DNA from: an uncultured Ruminococcus sp.
GTDB taxonomy: Bacteria; Bacillota; Clostridia; Oscillospirales; Ruminococcaceae
Reading direction: 5' to 3'
NCBI GenBank assembly: GCA_937907215.1
Contig: CALESG010000085.1
Span: 1-14,824, forward strand
Length of the DNA: 14,824 bases
Below, piece after piece: positions 14,821 to 14,824 of this stretch (positions are counted from its first letter, which is position 1; each line of letters opens with the position of its first letter). Under the pieces are notes generated by a model, which saw only the letters and a list, made by a program, of their open reading frames with translations, was not told where the DNA came from and did no database searches. A program made the translations under genes and the position numbers.

Positions 14821-14824
14821 GAAA

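Noticed and set aside
1..14824. CRISPR array, tRNA/rRNA gene, riboswitch or complete insertion sequence
   Set aside because: No regularly spaced repeats, no tRNA-like cloverleaf, no long leader before any operon and no transposase-like product were found on reading the window.

Overview
The window reads as a chromosomal segment from a low-GC, Gram-positive, anaerobic Firmicute, most likely a gut-type clostridium (Lachnospiraceae/Ruminococcaceae-like). Reasons: AT-rich third positions, strong GGAGG ribosome-binding sites on nearly every gene, consensus sigma-A promoters with extended -10 boxes, a lipobox on the sugar-binding protein, a class II (Firmicute-type) GalT and an HPr-like protein of the kind seen in clostridia. 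No species can be named from the sequence alone.

Left region (1-1850): a LysR-type regulator reads rightward. Diverging from it on the minus strand is a small conserved reading frame followed by the first part of an iron-containing alcohol dehydrogenase. The dehydrogenase stops after about 135 residues, where a full enzyme has nearly 400, so it is a remnant or a rearranged end. The small frame and the dehydrogenase are joined in one frame across a run of nine A; one base more or fewer would separate them. A perfect 9-bp inverted repeat between the divergent promoters is a convincing LysR operator. A rho-independent terminator ends the lysR gene.

Centre and right (1846-14735): an AraC-family regulator diverges from one long operon. 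The operon encodes a lipoprotein sugar-binding protein and two ABC permeases (MsmEFG-like), sucrose phosphorylase (GtfA), a GH36 alpha-galactosidase, galactokinase, UDP-glucose 4-epimerase, galactose-1-phosphate uridylyltransferase, a PfkB fructokinase and a small HPr-like protein. Gaps between genes are 1-17 nt, or a short overlap, except 81 nt between the second permease and gtfA, which holds a 37-bp near-perfect palindrome.

Together the genes make a coherent raffinose-family/melibiose/sucrose pathway. The ABC importer brings in the oligosaccharide. The alpha-galactosidase releases galactose and leaves sucrose. GtfA phosphorolyses sucrose to glucose 1-phosphate and fructose. Fructokinase traps the fructose, and GalK-GalT-GalE turn galactose into glucose 1-phosphate. 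The importer ATPase (MsmK-like) and phosphoglucomutase are not in the window. Neither glycoside-active enzyme has a signal peptide, so hydrolysis is intracellular.

The pathway is of a known kind. The points most worth a second look are the terminal HPr-like protein, which lacks the phosphocarrier histidine but keeps the regulatory-serine motif, the palindrome before gtfA, and the A-run fusion and truncation at the left edge.
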